Origin: Hymenobacter coccineus
Lineage (GTDB): Bacteria > Bacteroidota > Bacteroidia > Cytophagales > Hymenobacteraceae
Length of the DNA: 39,354 bases
Reading direction: 5' to 3'
Assembly: GCF_001816125.1 (NCBI RefSeq)
Contig: NZ_MDZA01000299.1
Location: forward strand, 1 to 39,354
Part shown: positions 1 through 8,439 of the stretch, in pieces
How positions within the stretch are numbered: the first letter of the stretch is position 1
How the letters are laid out: every line of letters starts with the position of its first letter
Position numbers and translations under genes: made by a program
Notes under the pieces: generated by a model
What the model was told of the DNA's origin: nothing
Database searches by the model: none
The model's input: only the letters and a program-made list of their open reading frames with translations

Positions 1-1
1 G

Positions 2-793
2 TGGCCCGGCGCCACCCGCAGCCGCAGAATCTTCGGCCGCAATACCAGATGGCCCCCCGCACCACCGCCACCTGCTACCGCTGCTCCGGCCGCTTCGGCG
101 CCCACTGTGGCCGCCGTCCCCGCTAAGCCACGGCCCGCCGCAGTGGTAGCCTACGAACCCAAGCGTCGGGCCGCTAGGAAATCAGTATTATCAAAGGCTG
201 ACCACGAAGAAATTGTGGCAATGAATAGCTCAGCCGCCGATGGAGCCGCCGCCGGGGCCCCAGCGCCCGTGGCAATGACGGCAGCTGCCCCTAAAGCAGC
301 CGCCGATTCTATGCTGCGGCTAAACGAGGTAGCCGTGAGCCCAGCCCAGCCGCCGGCCCCGGCTGCTAGGTCCAGGGCCCTGATGGGCCGCGTAGCGGGC
401 GTGGCCGTGGTGCCCACCGCGCCCGCCGAAACCGCCACCGCGGCCCAACGCCTGGCCTTCACGGTACCCCCCAACAGCGCAGTAGTGGGTGCCATGCCCG
501 CCGGCCCGACCCTTGCGCCCGCACCGGTAGGCGGCCTGGGGCCCCTACGCGACCAGCTGCGCCGCGAAGCCGCCGAATTCGTGCCCGAAGACGCGCCCCT
601 GAAAGGCAGCGTGCGCGTCCGCTTCACAGTGGGCAGCGACGGCAAATTCAGCAATTTGAAAGTGGTACGCGGCCTGCGCGCCGACTACGATGCCGAGGCC
701 CTGCGCCTGGTGTGCGAGGGGCCCAGCTGGGTACCCGGCGTGGCCGGTGGCCGCCGCGCCGCTCTGCCCGTCGAGCTGGACGTAGTGTTTTAA
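2..793 (+). CDS. TonB C-terminal domain protein, 5' end outside window
   Basis: The frame is open from the window edge to TAA at 791-793, so the true start lies upstream; an internal GTG at 107 is only the first start-like codon inside the window. The visible 263 residues begin with a Pro/Ala-rich, probably disordered stretch, the usual periplasm-spanning linker of TonB-type proteins. About 75 C-terminal residues match a TonB C-terminal fold: a VRVRFTVGSDGKFSNLKVV strand pair, then AEALRLV and a final strand LPVELDVVF. TonB domains of this kind contact outer-membrane receptors and pass on proton-motive energy, but many Bacteroidota proteins carry this domain without a proven partner. The N-terminal anchor, and so the exact subfamily, cannot be seen. 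It is convergent with the next gene, with a long inverted repeat between them. Confidence 0.75.
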   Translation, partial: WPGATRSRRIFGRNTRWPPAPPPPATAAPAASAPTVAAVPAKPRPAAVVAYEPKRRAARKSVLSKADHEEIVAMNSSAADGAAAGAPAPVAMTAAAPKAAADSMLRLNEVAVSPAQPPAPAARSRALMGRVAGVAVVPTAPAETATAAQRLAFTVPPNSAVVGAMPAGPTLAPAPVGGLGPLRDQLRREAAEFVPEDAPLKGSVRVRFTVGSDGKFSNLKVVRGLRADYDAEALRLVCEGPSWVPGVAGGRRAALPVELDVVF

Positions 794-823
794 GAGGGCA
801 CAAGCACAGCGCTGGCCGCAGTT

Positions 824-927
824 TAGCGTGGAGGCTGCGAGTCCGCGACGAGCGCAGCGAGTATGACGATTGAACGTGCTACTAGCCCACTCGCTGCGCT
901 CGTCGCAGACTCGCAGCATCCACGCTA
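824..927. repeat. Intergenic inverted repeat, family A, 39-nt arms
   Basis: Arms 824-862 and 889-927 are reverse complements with two mismatches in 39 positions and a 26-nt loop. Each begins at the outside with TAGCGTGGA, and the inner part carries the core AGCGCAGCGA that recurs in other inverted repeats of the window. It sits between two convergent genes (stops at 793 and 935), so the transcript would fold into a very long hairpin on either strand, possibly acting as a bidirectional transcription end or mRNA-stabilising element. No ORF or transposase is inside. Confidence 0.85.
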
Positions 928-934
928 TAGGGGG

Positions 935-2023
935 TTACATGGCCATGCCAGCTTTGAACGACTTGTCGTTCACCGACTTGAGGAAAGTCAGGAGGCCTTT
1001 CATGTAGGTTTCCTGGTCGTCGTACATGCTCATGTGGCTGCCTTGGGGGCAGATGAGGGCGGCGCCTTTTTGCACTTTGGTGGCAATCATGCGCATGTGC
1101 TCGGGGTCCATCGTGTCGTGCTGCCCGCCGATGGACAGGAACGGCACCGCGAGCTTGGGTAGGTCGGGCACCCGGTCCCACTTGGTGAGCTTGCCCGAAA
1201 TGCCGAACTCGCTGGGGCCCTGCATGGTAACGTATAGCGACTGGTTGATTTTGCTCATAGCGCGCGTCACCGGCTCGGGGTTGGGCACGATGCGGCACAG
1301 GTGCTCAGCGTAGAAATTAGGTTCGAGCAGGCCCATGTAGCGCGGGTTGCTGAAATCTTTGGCGGCCTCGATTTTACGGATTTCGGCCAGCACTTCGGGC
1401 TTCATCTGCTTGGCCAGCACCTCATCGGCGTACTTGCCGTAAGCGGGGCAGCTCATCATCATGTTACTGATAATGAGTCCTTTCAAGTTTTTCTGGTACT
1501 TGAAGGCGTACTCGGCGGCTAGGATGCCGCCCCAGGAATGGCCCAGCAGGTAGAAGTTGCTGCTGTCGAGCTTCAGGGCCTGGCGCACTTGCTCCACTTC
1601 CTCCACGTAGCGCGGCAGGCTCCACATCGAGGTATCGCGCGGGTTGTCGGAGTTGCCGCAGCCGAGCTGGTCGTAGTAAATGAACTCCACGCCTTCCTTG
1701 GGCAAGAAGCTTTCCATGCACTCGAAGTACTCGTGGGTGGCACCAGGGCCCCCGTTCAGCAGCAACAGCTTGATTTTGGGGTTATTGCCAAACCGCTTGG
1801 TCCACACCTTGAACGTACCCTTGGGCGTCTTGATGGGGATGACCTGTACGCCGCCAGTTTTCACCCCCGTTTCAGTGGGCGCGAAGTAGGCGCTGGGGGC
1901 CCCAGCGGTGGCGCTGGTTTCGGTGGCATTTTCGGTAGCGGTGGGGCCCGATTGGCAGGCCGCCAGTAGGGCCGCGGCACTCAGGGCCCCAGCGGCCCGG
2001 CGCAGCATGGAAAGGAATTTCAT
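935..2023 (-). CDS. Alpha/beta hydrolase lipoprotein, proline iminopeptidase (S33) type
   Basis: A 362-residue exported hydrolase. I place the start at ATG 2023 because it gives a clean lipoprotein signal peptide (MKFLSMLRR, hydrophobic run, LLAAC, lipidated Cys23). The frame stays open upstream to 2113, but that part is only repeat sequence. The hallmarks of the proline iminopeptidase family are present in order: GGPG oxyanion-hole motif at 91-94, YDQLGCGNS at 117-125, nucleophile elbow GHSWGG with Ser163, and a likely Asp303 (GGQHD) and His330 (GSH) completing the triad. Family members release N-terminal proline or other residues from peptides; the exact substrate cannot be read from sequence. 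The next three genes on this strand also encode exported peptidases, which fits peptide scavenging at the cell surface. Confidence 0.88.
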   Translation of the reverse strand: MKFLSMLRRAAGALSAAALLAACQSGPTATENATETSATAGAPSAYFAPTETGVKTGGVQVIPIKTPKGTFKVWTKRFGNNPKIKLLLLNGGPGATHEYFECMESFLPKEGVEFIYYDQLGCGNSDNPRDTSMWSLPRYVEEVEQVRQALKLDSSNFYLLGHSWGGILAAEYAFKYQKNLKGLIISNMMMSCPAYGKYADEVLAKQMKPEVLAEIRKIEAAKDFSNPRYMGLLEPNFYAEHLCRIVPNPEPVTRAMSKINQSLYVTMQGPSEFGISGKLTKWDRVPDLPKLAVPFLSIGGQHDTMDPEHMRMIATKVQKGAALICPQGSHMSMYDDQETYMKGLLTFLKSVNDKSFKAGMAM

Positions 2024-2070
2024 AGAAGAAAGGGAAGGAAGAAACGGTGGGGTTTTGTCGTCAGTGTTGA

Positions 2071-2162
2071 ACGTCATGCAGAGTGCAGCGAAGCATCTTT
2101 TTCGCGTAACCAATTATGATTACTGGCGCGGGAAAGATGCTTCGCTGCGCTCTGCATGACGT
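2071..2162. repeat. Intergenic inverted repeat, family B, 36-nt arms
   Basis: Arms 2071-2106 and 2127-2162 are reverse complements with three mismatches, each compatible with G-U pairing in RNA. The arm reads ACGTCATGCAGAG, then (T/C)GCAGCGAAGCATCTTT. A second copy lies at 29624-29712. Conceptual translation gives the peptide RCFAALCMTF, which falsely extends neighbouring reading frames. It lies in the leader region of the hydrolase at 935-2023, between it and the S9 peptidase. Confidence 0.85.
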
Positions 2163-2219
2163 TATGTTCTAACTATTTATCGTTTTTAAGCAGCCGCGAA
2201 TTAAGTTAGGGCCCCGGCG

Positions 2220-4391
2220 CTACTGCGCCACGGCCACTTTGGTATTGAGGTAGCGCTCGAAGAACTCGTAGGTGCGCAGCATCTGGTCGATGCGCTGGCG
2301 GTTGTCGCCGGCGCGGGTCAGCTCGTGGGTGCCGCCGGGGTGGCGCACGTACTCCACCGGGCGGCCCAGCACCTTGAGGCTGCGGTACAGCATCTCGCCC
2401 TGCACGAAGCCCGTGCGCCGGTCGCTCTCGCCGTGGAAGATGATGTAGGGCGTGGTGATGTTCTGCACGTAGGTGATGGGCGACTCGCGGGTGAGCACGG
2501 CCCGCACCGCCGGCTCCCAGGGGTACCCACCGAAGTAGTTGGGCACCAGGCGCCAAGCGTTGCCCTCACCGAAAAAAGTAGCCAAATCGTACACGCCGCG
2601 CTGCGAGCACGCGGCCTGGAAACGGTGGTCGTGGCTGATGATCCAGGCCACGAGGTAGCCCGCGTACGAGCCGCCCGTTACTACTAGCTTCTGCGGGTCG
2701 GCCCAGCCTTCGGCCACGGTTTTGTCGAGCGACGTGAGCACGTCGGCGCTGGGGCCCGTGCCCCAGTCGTTGATGTTGGCGCGCAGGAACTGCTGGCCGT
2801 AGCCGCCGGAGCCGCGCGGGTTGCCATACACCACGCCGTAGCCCTGAGCGGCGAAGTACTGGAACTCGTGCCACATGCTGGCCTCGCCGGGGCCCCACAT
2901 GGCCGCGGGGCCCCCGTGGATGTCGAGCAGCAGCGGGTACTTGCGGCCGGCCTGGTAGGCGGTGGGCTTCATCACCCAGTACTCCACCGTCAAGCCCTTG
3001 TCGTTCACAAAGCTGTGCTTTTCGGGCACGGACAGCTGCCGGGTTTTCACCCAGTCGTTAAAGGTACCGGCGCGCTGCGCCTGGCGCAGCCCGGCGTCGG
3101 CCACGAACAAATCGGAGGGGTTGCGCACGCCGGTTTGGGCGTACACCACCCGGCCCTGGGCCACGTCGAAGCTCAGGATGCCGGTGTCGTCGGCCGAGAG
3201 TTTTTCGATTTTTCGGGTTTTCACATTAGCCCGGTACAGCGGGGCCCCGCCGTTGGCCTGGGCCGTGAAGTAGACGTACTTTTCGTCGCTGCTCCAGGCC
3301 AGGTTGCCCTTGCTGCGGTCGAAGGGAATGGTAATCACGTCTTTGGCGGTGCCGCCCAGCGGTAATAGGGCCAGCGTGGGCACGGCTACGCGCCCGGTGG
3401 GCTCCTGCTGAAACGCCAGCCACTTGCCCGACGGCGACACTTTGGGCCCCGAGTAGGCAGTGCTGTCGTGGCCCAGCAGCAGGCGCGGGTGGCGGCCAGC
3501 GCGGTCGGTCAGGTAGAGGCCGTTTTCCTGGGCGCGGTCGGGGTGGCGCAGCGAATCGAGGGCAGCGAGCAGCACCAGGTGCTGGCCATCGGGCGTGAAT
3601 TCGGCCTGCGAGAACCGGTAGAAACCGTGGGTAACCGCCACGGGCGGGGCCCCGGCCTCGTTGGCGCTGACGAGGAAAAACTGCGTGTAGTTTTGCTCAG
3701 CCGACACGTCCTTTTCGTCCTGGAAGTTCAAGTTATCCAGCACCTTGGCCTTCTTGTCCACCTCGTCTTTGTCGAGGTAAGCGCGGATTTCGGCCAGGTT
3801 GCCGTCGGCGTTGGGCTTGGCGGGGCCCAGCAGGGAATTTTTGGCGAAGCCCGGTTTTTCAAACGACCAGCCGGGCACGGCCTTCGCCGCGTTCAGCACC
3901 GAGTCGCGCAGCAACTCGCGCAGCGGCACCGGCGCCGAGAACAGCACCTGCCGGCCGTCGGGCGACCACTTGGGGGCCCCGGCGCCGTATTTGTAGCGCG
4001 TCAGCTGGCGGGCCTCGCCGCCGTCGGCGGGCATGATGAACACCTGGGGCTTGTCTTCTACCGTCCGCACGAAGGCCAGCTGCCGGCCGTCGGGGCTCCA
4101 GGCCGGCTGGCTGGCGCCTTCCTTGGCGAAGGTGAGCTGCCGCGGTTGGGCCCCCGCCTTGGTGCCCATTTGGTAGAGCTGGGTCACGTTTTTATAATCG
4201 GCCTTGTTCTTCTCGTCGGGCTCCACGGCCAGCACCGTGAAGGCCGCCCGGCGTCCGTCGCGCGTCAGCGTCACGTTGCCCACCTGCTGGATTTTTAGCA
4301 AATCGGTCACCTTCACCGGCTCGGGGTGCTGCTGGGCCTGAGCCACTTGGGCGAGGCCCAGGGTTAGGAGGATAAGGGCAGTTTTTTTCAT
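2220..4391 (-). CDS. S9 family prolyl oligopeptidase-type peptidase, exported
   Basis: A 723-residue secreted serine peptidase. ATG at 4391 starts a signal peptide (MKKTALILLTLGLAQVAQAQ). The N-terminal half is a beta-propeller with TolB/WD40-like blades, seen in repeats such as PAWSPDGRQLAFVR and PKWSPDGRQVLFS. The C-terminal half is the alpha/beta-hydrolase domain with DIHGGP around the oxyanion region, the nucleophile in GGSYAGY (Ser575), Asp657 in HGESDRR and His689 in GGTHE. This matches the dipeptidyl peptidase IV/acylaminoacyl-peptidase branch of family S9, which cleaves short peptides; the specificity is not predictable. Spacing to the dipeptidase upstream on the same strand is about 135 nt and is filled by an inverted-repeat element, so co-transcription is uncertain. 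Confidence 0.93.
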   Translation of the reverse strand: MKKTALILLTLGLAQVAQAQQHPEPVKVTDLLKIQQVGNVTLTRDGRRAAFTVLAVEPDEKNKADYKNVTQLYQMGTKAGAQPRQLTFAKEGASQPAWSPDGRQLAFVRTVEDKPQVFIMPADGGEARQLTRYKYGAGAPKWSPDGRQVLFSAPVPLRELLRDSVLNAAKAVPGWSFEKPGFAKNSLLGPAKPNADGNLAEIRAYLDKDEVDKKAKVLDNLNFQDEKDVSAEQNYTQFFLVSANEAGAPPVAVTHGFYRFSQAEFTPDGQHLVLLAALDSLRHPDRAQENGLYLTDRAGRHPRLLLGHDSTAYSGPKVSPSGKWLAFQQEPTGRVAVPTLALLPLGGTAKDVITIPFDRSKGNLAWSSDEKYVYFTAQANGGAPLYRANVKTRKIEKLSADDTGILSFDVAQGRVVYAQTGVRNPSDLFVADAGLRQAQRAGTFNDWVKTRQLSVPEKHSFVNDKGLTVEYWVMKPTAYQAGRKYPLLLDIHGGPAAMWGPGEASMWHEFQYFAAQGYGVVYGNPRGSGGYGQQFLRANINDWGTGPSADVLTSLDKTVAEGWADPQKLVVTGGSYAGYLVAWIISHDHRFQAACSQRGVYDLATFFGEGNAWRLVPNYFGGYPWEPAVRAVLTRESPITYVQNITTPYIIFHGESDRRTGFVQGEMLYRSLKVLGRPVEYVRHPGGTHELTRAGDNRQRIDQMLRTYEFFERYLNTKVAVAQ

Positions 4392-4413
4392 GATTCAAAG
4401 ATGTAGTGTAGAA

Positions 4414-4558
4414 TGTAGCGCGACTTTGTAGTCCGCGGCGCTGCGCGGTCGCCCAACGATTAACCGGCAGGACGAAGCGAGAGCCGCGGACTACAAAGTC
4501 CGCGCTACAACTCGTTCGGCGACCGTTCAACCGCGCGGACTCGCAGAGTCCACGCTAC
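4414..4558. repeat. Composite inverted-repeat element, copy 1 (families C + A)
   Basis: Arms 4414-4439 and 4483-4509 (TGTAGCGCG.ACTTTGTAG type) form a long hairpin. Between them is a conserved loop with GGTCGCCCAACGATT and ACCGGCAGGA, and after them a family A half-element (CGCGGACTCGCAGAGTCCACGC). The same arrangement recurs at 8247-8381, in the same orientation. The left arm lacks one G relative to the right arm and to copy 2. The element overlaps the last codons of the dipeptidase gene. Confidence 0.82.
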
Positions 4559-5816
4559 GGGATGTGGGCTTAACGTTGCCTTTGCCCTTAGCCACGGCGT
4601 CCATTACCCGGAACAGATTGCCGCCCCAGATTTTATTGAGGGCCCGGGCCGAGTAACCGCGGCGCACCAGTTCCAGGGTCAGGTTGGGGAAGTCGCCCAC
4701 GTCGGCCAGGCCGTCGAGCACGGTGCCGCCATCGAAGTCGGAGCCGATGCCCACGTGGTCGATGCCGGCTACTTGCACCAGGTGGTCAATTTGGTTGGCT
4801 GCGTCCGCCACGGTGGCCAGCGGCACGGGGTAATTGCGCTCAATGACAACGTATTCGGCCAGCGCCTGGGTGCGGTCGGCGGCGGGCAGGGCGTACACGT
4901 TCAGGAAGGTTTTGAGGCCCCACTTGGTGCAAAACGCTTGCTCGACGGCCTGCCGGGCGGGCGTTTTCACCTCCGTCTTCACGTAGGGGCTGAACAGGTT
5001 GAGCTGCACCACGCCGCCGTGGCGGGCCAGGTCGCGCAGCATGTCGTCGGTGAGGTTGCGGGCCATGTCGGCCAGCACCCGGCTGCCCGAGTGCGAGGCA
5101 ATGACCGGCACGCGCGACAGCCGCAGTACGTCGTAAAACGTCGAGTCGGAGGTGTGCGACACGTCTAGCATCATGCCCAAGCGGTTCATTTCCAGTACCG
5201 CCCGCTCGCCCAATGGGCTGAGGCCCTGCCACTCGGGGCCCTTTGGGTCGGTAGATGAGTCGCAGAGGTCGTTGTTGGACGAGTGGCACAGCGTGAGGTA
5301 GCGCGCGCCCTGGTCGTAGTAGGTTTGGAGCATGGCCAGGTCCTGGCCCACGGGGTAGCCGTTTTCCATGCCGATGAAAATGGCCCGCTGGCCGGCCCGC
5401 CGGCTGCGCCGCGCCTCGGCCGGCGTGGTGGCCAGCGCCAGCTCGGCCGGGTGCTGCCGAATGGCCGCGTGGATGGCGTCGAACTGAGCCTGCACTTCCT
5501 GGCGGATGGCGGCGTAGCCGGCCGGCGTGCGCGGCCCCTGCCCTACGTACACGGCCCAAAACGCGGCGTCCACCCCACCGCGCGCCAGCTTGGGGAAGTC
5601 CACTTTCGCTTCTTCCGCCGGCGCGTGGTCGCGGGCCAAGTCGAAGCCGGGCTTGAGGAGGTTACCCGGCGTGTCCTGGTGCGAATCAACCACAAAGGCG
5701 CGCTCGTGCAGGGCGCGGGCGCGGGCTTGCAGCTTCGCCTCGGCCGTTTGGGCCCCGGCGGACTGCGCGGAAAAAGTCAGGAGCAAGGGCAAGAGAACGA
5801 GGCGAAAGTTGGGCAT
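4527..5816 (-). CDS. Membrane dipeptidase-like metallopeptidase (M19)
   Basis: A 429-residue exported dipeptidase of the renal dipeptidase family, which hydrolyses dipeptides with two zinc ions. ATG at 5816 gives a signal peptide (MPNFRLVLLPLLLTFSAQSAGAQ); the frame is open further upstream, but that part overlaps the M28 gene. Metal-site motifs are in the usual order: SHQDT (His46, Asp48), bridging Glu151 in GMENGYP, His221 in DVSHTS, His242 in ASHSG, and Asp360 in GIGSDFDGG. It lies only 35 nt after the M28 peptidase on the same strand, so the two are probably one operon. The C-terminal residues (about SVDSASPRG) and the stop codon are encoded by the repeat element at 4414-4558, so the tail is probably not part of the conserved fold. 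Confidence 0.93.
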   Translation of the reverse strand: MPNFRLVLLPLLLTFSAQSAGAQTAEAKLQARARALHERAFVVDSHQDTPGNLLKPGFDLARDHAPAEEAKVDFPKLARGGVDAAFWAVYVGQGPRTPAGYAAIRQEVQAQFDAIHAAIRQHPAELALATTPAEARRSRRAGQRAIFIGMENGYPVGQDLAMLQTYYDQGARYLTLCHSSNNDLCDSSTDPKGPEWQGLSPLGERAVLEMNRLGMMLDVSHTSDSTFYDVLRLSRVPVIASHSGSRVLADMARNLTDDMLRDLARHGGVVQLNLFSPYVKTEVKTPARQAVEQAFCTKWGLKTFLNVYALPAADRTQALAEYVVIERNYPVPLATVADAANQIDHLVQVAGIDHVGIGSDFDGGTVLDGLADVGDFPNLTLELVRRGYSARALNKIWGGNLFRVMDAVAKGKGNVKPTSRSVDSASPRG

Positions 5817-5851
5817 GGCATCCGGGGTTCTGAGGCGCGCGGGGGCCCCGG

Positions 5852-8119
5852 CTACTGGGCCGGCGCCGGGCCGGCCACGGCGGTGGCGCGGTCTACCTGA
5901 CTGGCGAATCGCTCGATGGCGGCGCCGGTGCGCTTGATTTGCTCGTCGGCCTCGGCCCACTTGCGCTCCTCCACGGCTTCGCGGATGCCGGGCAGGGTTT
6001 TCACGCCGTAGCCGGTGTAGAAGCCGGGCGCGTAGAGCTGGTGCCGGTACCAAGGGCGGCGTGGCAGGCCTTCGGTGCTCAGCAGCTGCTGCTCAGCTTG
6101 GTAGAGCAACTGGTCAAGCTCCTTTTTGCGGTCTTCCGACAAATTGTTGGGGCCCCGGCGGGCTTGGGCGTAGGCCTGGGCGCTCTGCTCGAGCTTGGCC
6201 AGGGCGTTGTCGAGGGGCGCGAAGTTGAGGTAGGGCACGACGGCCTGGGCCTTGGGCGGCAGCAGGGGCTGGTCGGGGTTGGCCACCAGGTCGAAGCGCT
6301 TGTCGGCCAGCAGCTTGGCTTGCTTTTCGGTGTCGGCGCGCATGGTTTCGGCCAGCGCTTTTACTTCGGTGCCGTACTTGGCCACGGTGTTCGACAGGTT
6401 CTGGAACTCGAAGGGCAGCACGTCGGCGTCGGCCAGGCGCAGCACGCAGCGGCCCATGGTTTGGGCCAGGGCCACGCCGTAGGCAAACGTGGGGTCTTTG
6501 AAGCGGGTAAAGTCGTCGAACGAATCGAAGATGGAGTGGTACTCGCCGCCCCCGCCTTCGCCGCCAAAGCCCACGTTCAGGGCCGGGATGCCCAGGTGCT
6601 GGAGGTAGGGCGAGTAGTCGGAGCCGGCGCCCAGGGCCCCAATGCGCAGGTCGGGCCGGTCGCGGGCGTCCTTCTGGGCGTCGGGCGAGCCGCTCACCAG
6701 GTCAAGGCTTTTGCGGCGCTCGATGATGGACACGTTTTTCTCGGGGTCCTGCACGTCGCGCCCCACCTGGTTGAAGAACTTCTCCAGCGTGTGCGAGCCG
6801 GCCACGCCCAGGAAGCCCCGGTCGCTATTATCCGTATTCAAATAAGCCACCACGTGCTGCTGGATGTCCTTGGCGTTGGTTTCGGCCCACTCCGTGGAAC
6901 CCAGCAGGCCGGGCTCCTCACCGTCCCAGGCGCAAAACATGATGGTGCGCTTGGGGCGCCAGCCGGCTTTCACCAGCTCGCCCAGGGCCCGGGCCTCTTC
7001 CAGCTCGGCCACCATGCCGCTGAGCGGGTCGCTGGCGCCGTTCACCCAGGCGTCGTGGTGGTTGCCGCGCAAAATCCACTCGCCCGGGTACTGGCTGCCC
7101 TTGAGGATGGCGATGACGTTGTACACCGGCTCGGTTTTCCAGTTGAAGGCCAGCTGCAAGTGCACCCGCGCGGGCCCGGGGCCCAAGTGGTACGGAATGG
7201 GCAGGGCCCCGCGCCAGTCGGCTGGCGCCATGGGCCCGGCCAGGGCCGTGAGTAGCGGCAGGGCGTCGCCGTAGGAGATGGGCAGCACCGGAATCTGGGT
7301 AATGGTGGGCGCCTTTTTATAGTCGAGGCGCTTGGCGTTTTTGGTCGAGCCGTAGCCGGGCGTGAGCGGGTCGCCGGGATAAGTGGGCATGTCGAGCACC
7401 GAGCCGCGCTGGGCCCCGGTTTCGGGCTTGAAGGGGCCCTTGGGGTACACGTCGCCCTGGGCGTAGCCGTCGTCTTTGGGGTCGGAGTAGATGAGGCAGC
7501 CGATGGCGCCCATCTCGGCGGCCACCTTGGGCTTGATGCCGCGCCACGAGCCGCCGTACTTGGCAATCACGATTTTACCTTTCACGTCGATGCCGCGGCG
7601 CGCCAGCTCTTCGTAGTCTTTGGGGATGCCGTAGTTCACGAACACCAGCTCGGCCGTCACGTCGCCGTCCTTCGAGTAGCAGTTGTAGGTGGGCAGCTGC
7701 TCAGCGGTCTGGCCCGAGGTGGCGTCCTCGGGCACCGGCTTTTCGGTCAGCGTGGCGGTGTACTTGGTGGGGCCCACCAGCTCTAGCACGCGCACCTTGG
7801 GCGTGGGGAACAGCACGTACGACACGTCAATCCGCGTGTCGTAGCCCCAGCTTTTGAACAGGCCAGCCATGTAATCGGCGTTTTCCTTGTCGTAGGGCGA
7901 GCCCACGTGGTGCGGGTGCGCCGAGAGCCGCTTCATCCAGTCCCGCAGGTTGCTGGCCTTGAGTTGGGCGTCGAACTTGGTTTCGAGCTGGTACTCTGCC
8001 GCGGCCGCGGCGGGCGCAAAGCCCAGCAGTGGTTTGGCGTCGGCCAGCGGGGTAGTTTGGGCGTGGGCGGCCGGGGCCAGCAGGCTGGCAGCCAACAGAA
8101 GAGAGTAGCGTTTCAGCAT
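5852..8119 (-). CDS. M28 metallopeptidase, glutamate carboxypeptidase II-like
   Basis: A 755-residue exported peptidase beginning with a signal peptide (MLKRYSLLLAASLLAPAAHAQ). The order of parts follows the glutamate carboxypeptidase II/transferrin-receptor family: a protease-associated domain (around residues 150-220, with VKGKIVIAKYGG and GAIGCLIYSDP), a co-catalytic zinc domain, and a C-terminal helical region of the TfR-dimerisation type. Expected ligands are seen: His354 in GNHHDAW, bridging Asp364, catalytic Glu401 followed by ligand Glu402 in WDGEEPG, Asp430 in NTDNSDRG and His528 in EYHSIFD. Known members trim C-terminal acidic residues from peptides; the substrate here is unknown. 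The dipeptidase follows after 35 nt, consistent with sequential peptide breakdown. Confidence 0.93.
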   Translation of the reverse strand: MLKRYSLLLAASLLAPAAHAQTTPLADAKPLLGFAPAAAAAEYQLETKFDAQLKASNLRDWMKRLSAHPHHVGSPYDKENADYMAGLFKSWGYDTRIDVSYVLFPTPKVRVLELVGPTKYTATLTEKPVPEDATSGQTAEQLPTYNCYSKDGDVTAELVFVNYGIPKDYEELARRGIDVKGKIVIAKYGGSWRGIKPKVAAEMGAIGCLIYSDPKDDGYAQGDVYPKGPFKPETGAQRGSVLDMPTYPGDPLTPGYGSTKNAKRLDYKKAPTITQIPVLPISYGDALPLLTALAGPMAPADWRGALPIPYHLGPGPARVHLQLAFNWKTEPVYNVIAILKGSQYPGEWILRGNHHDAWVNGASDPLSGMVAELEEARALGELVKAGWRPKRTIMFCAWDGEEPGLLGSTEWAETNAKDIQQHVVAYLNTDNSDRGFLGVAGSHTLEKFFNQVGRDVQDPEKNVSIIERRKSLDLVSGSPDAQKDARDRPDLRIGALGAGSDYSPYLQHLGIPALNVGFGGEGGGGEYHSIFDSFDDFTRFKDPTFAYGVALAQTMGRCVLRLADADVLPFEFQNLSNTVAKYGTEVKALAETMRADTEKQAKLLADKRFDLVANPDQPLLPPKAQAVVPYLNFAPLDNALAKLEQSAQAYAQARRGPNNLSEDRKKELDQLLYQAEQQLLSTEGLPRRPWYRHQLYAPGFYTGYGVKTLPGIREAVEERKWAEADEQIKRTGAAIERFASQVDRATAVAGPAPAQ

Positions 8120-8246
8120 AGAACTGCCTTTTTTCGGGAAAGAAAATCACCAGGGCCCTAATTCATCCTCAAAACTCTGGCCGTAGTGCCGCGCAATATA
8201 GCACGCTGGCTCAAGCGGTTGGCACCTATTTTTTGATAACGTGCAC
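8120..8246. other. Leader region of M28 gene, no gene seen
   Basis: This is the first part of a 320-nt gene-free stretch (8120-8439). It must hold the promoter for the leftward M28-M19 genes. A minus-strand TATATTG lies around 8198-8205 with CTTG upstream of it, but neither fits the TAnnTTTG consensus exactly, so I do not call a promoter. The rest of the stretch is the composite repeat at 8247-8381 and the terminator at 8382-8414. Confidence 0.4.
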
Positions 8247-8381
8247 TGTAGCGCGGACTTTGTATTTCGCGGCTCTGCCCGGTCGCCCAACGATTGACCG
8301 GCAGGATGAAGCGAGCGCCGCGGGCTACAAAGTCCGCACTACAGACCGTTCAACCGCGCGGACTCGCAGGGTCCATGCTAC
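8247..8381. repeat. Composite inverted-repeat element, copy 2 (families C + A)
   Basis: Same layout and orientation as 4414-4558: arms 8247-8273 and 8317-8343, the shared loop GGTCGCCCAACGATTGACCG, then the half-element CGCGGACTCGCAGGGTCCATGC. Copy 1 is about 10 nt longer between the hairpin and the half-element. The two copies are direct repeats around the M19-M28 gene pair. Confidence 0.82.
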
Positions 8382-8414
8382 AAAAAAAGCGCCGTGCTGG
8401 GCAGCACGGCGCTT
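8382..8414 (-). terminator. Rho-independent terminator of the 58-residue gene
   Basis: A perfect 12-bp stem (8387-8398 with 8403-8414, AGCGCCGTGCT paired with AGCACGGCGCT) is followed on the minus strand by seven T residues (complement of 8382-8388). It lies 26 nt after the stop of the small leftward gene at 8440-8616, which supports that gene being real and separately transcribed. Confidence 0.85.
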
Positions 8415-8439
8415 CTCAGCAACGCAGTTTCTGGGGCCC

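Noticed and set aside
2024..2113. N-terminal extension of the S33-type hydrolase starting at 2113
   Set aside because: The extra residues come from the family B repeat and precede a perfect lipoprotein signal, so the start at 2023 is preferred.
3468..4298. Long plus-strand open frames opposite the peptidase genes (also 5939-7255, 25306-26130)
   Set aside because: They are antisense shadows caused by high-GC codon bias, rich in Gly, His and Arg, with no domain or signal.
5817..6053. N-terminal extension of the dipeptidase
   Set aside because: It overlaps the end of the M28 gene in another frame, is Arg/Pro-rich nonsense and precedes a proper signal peptide.
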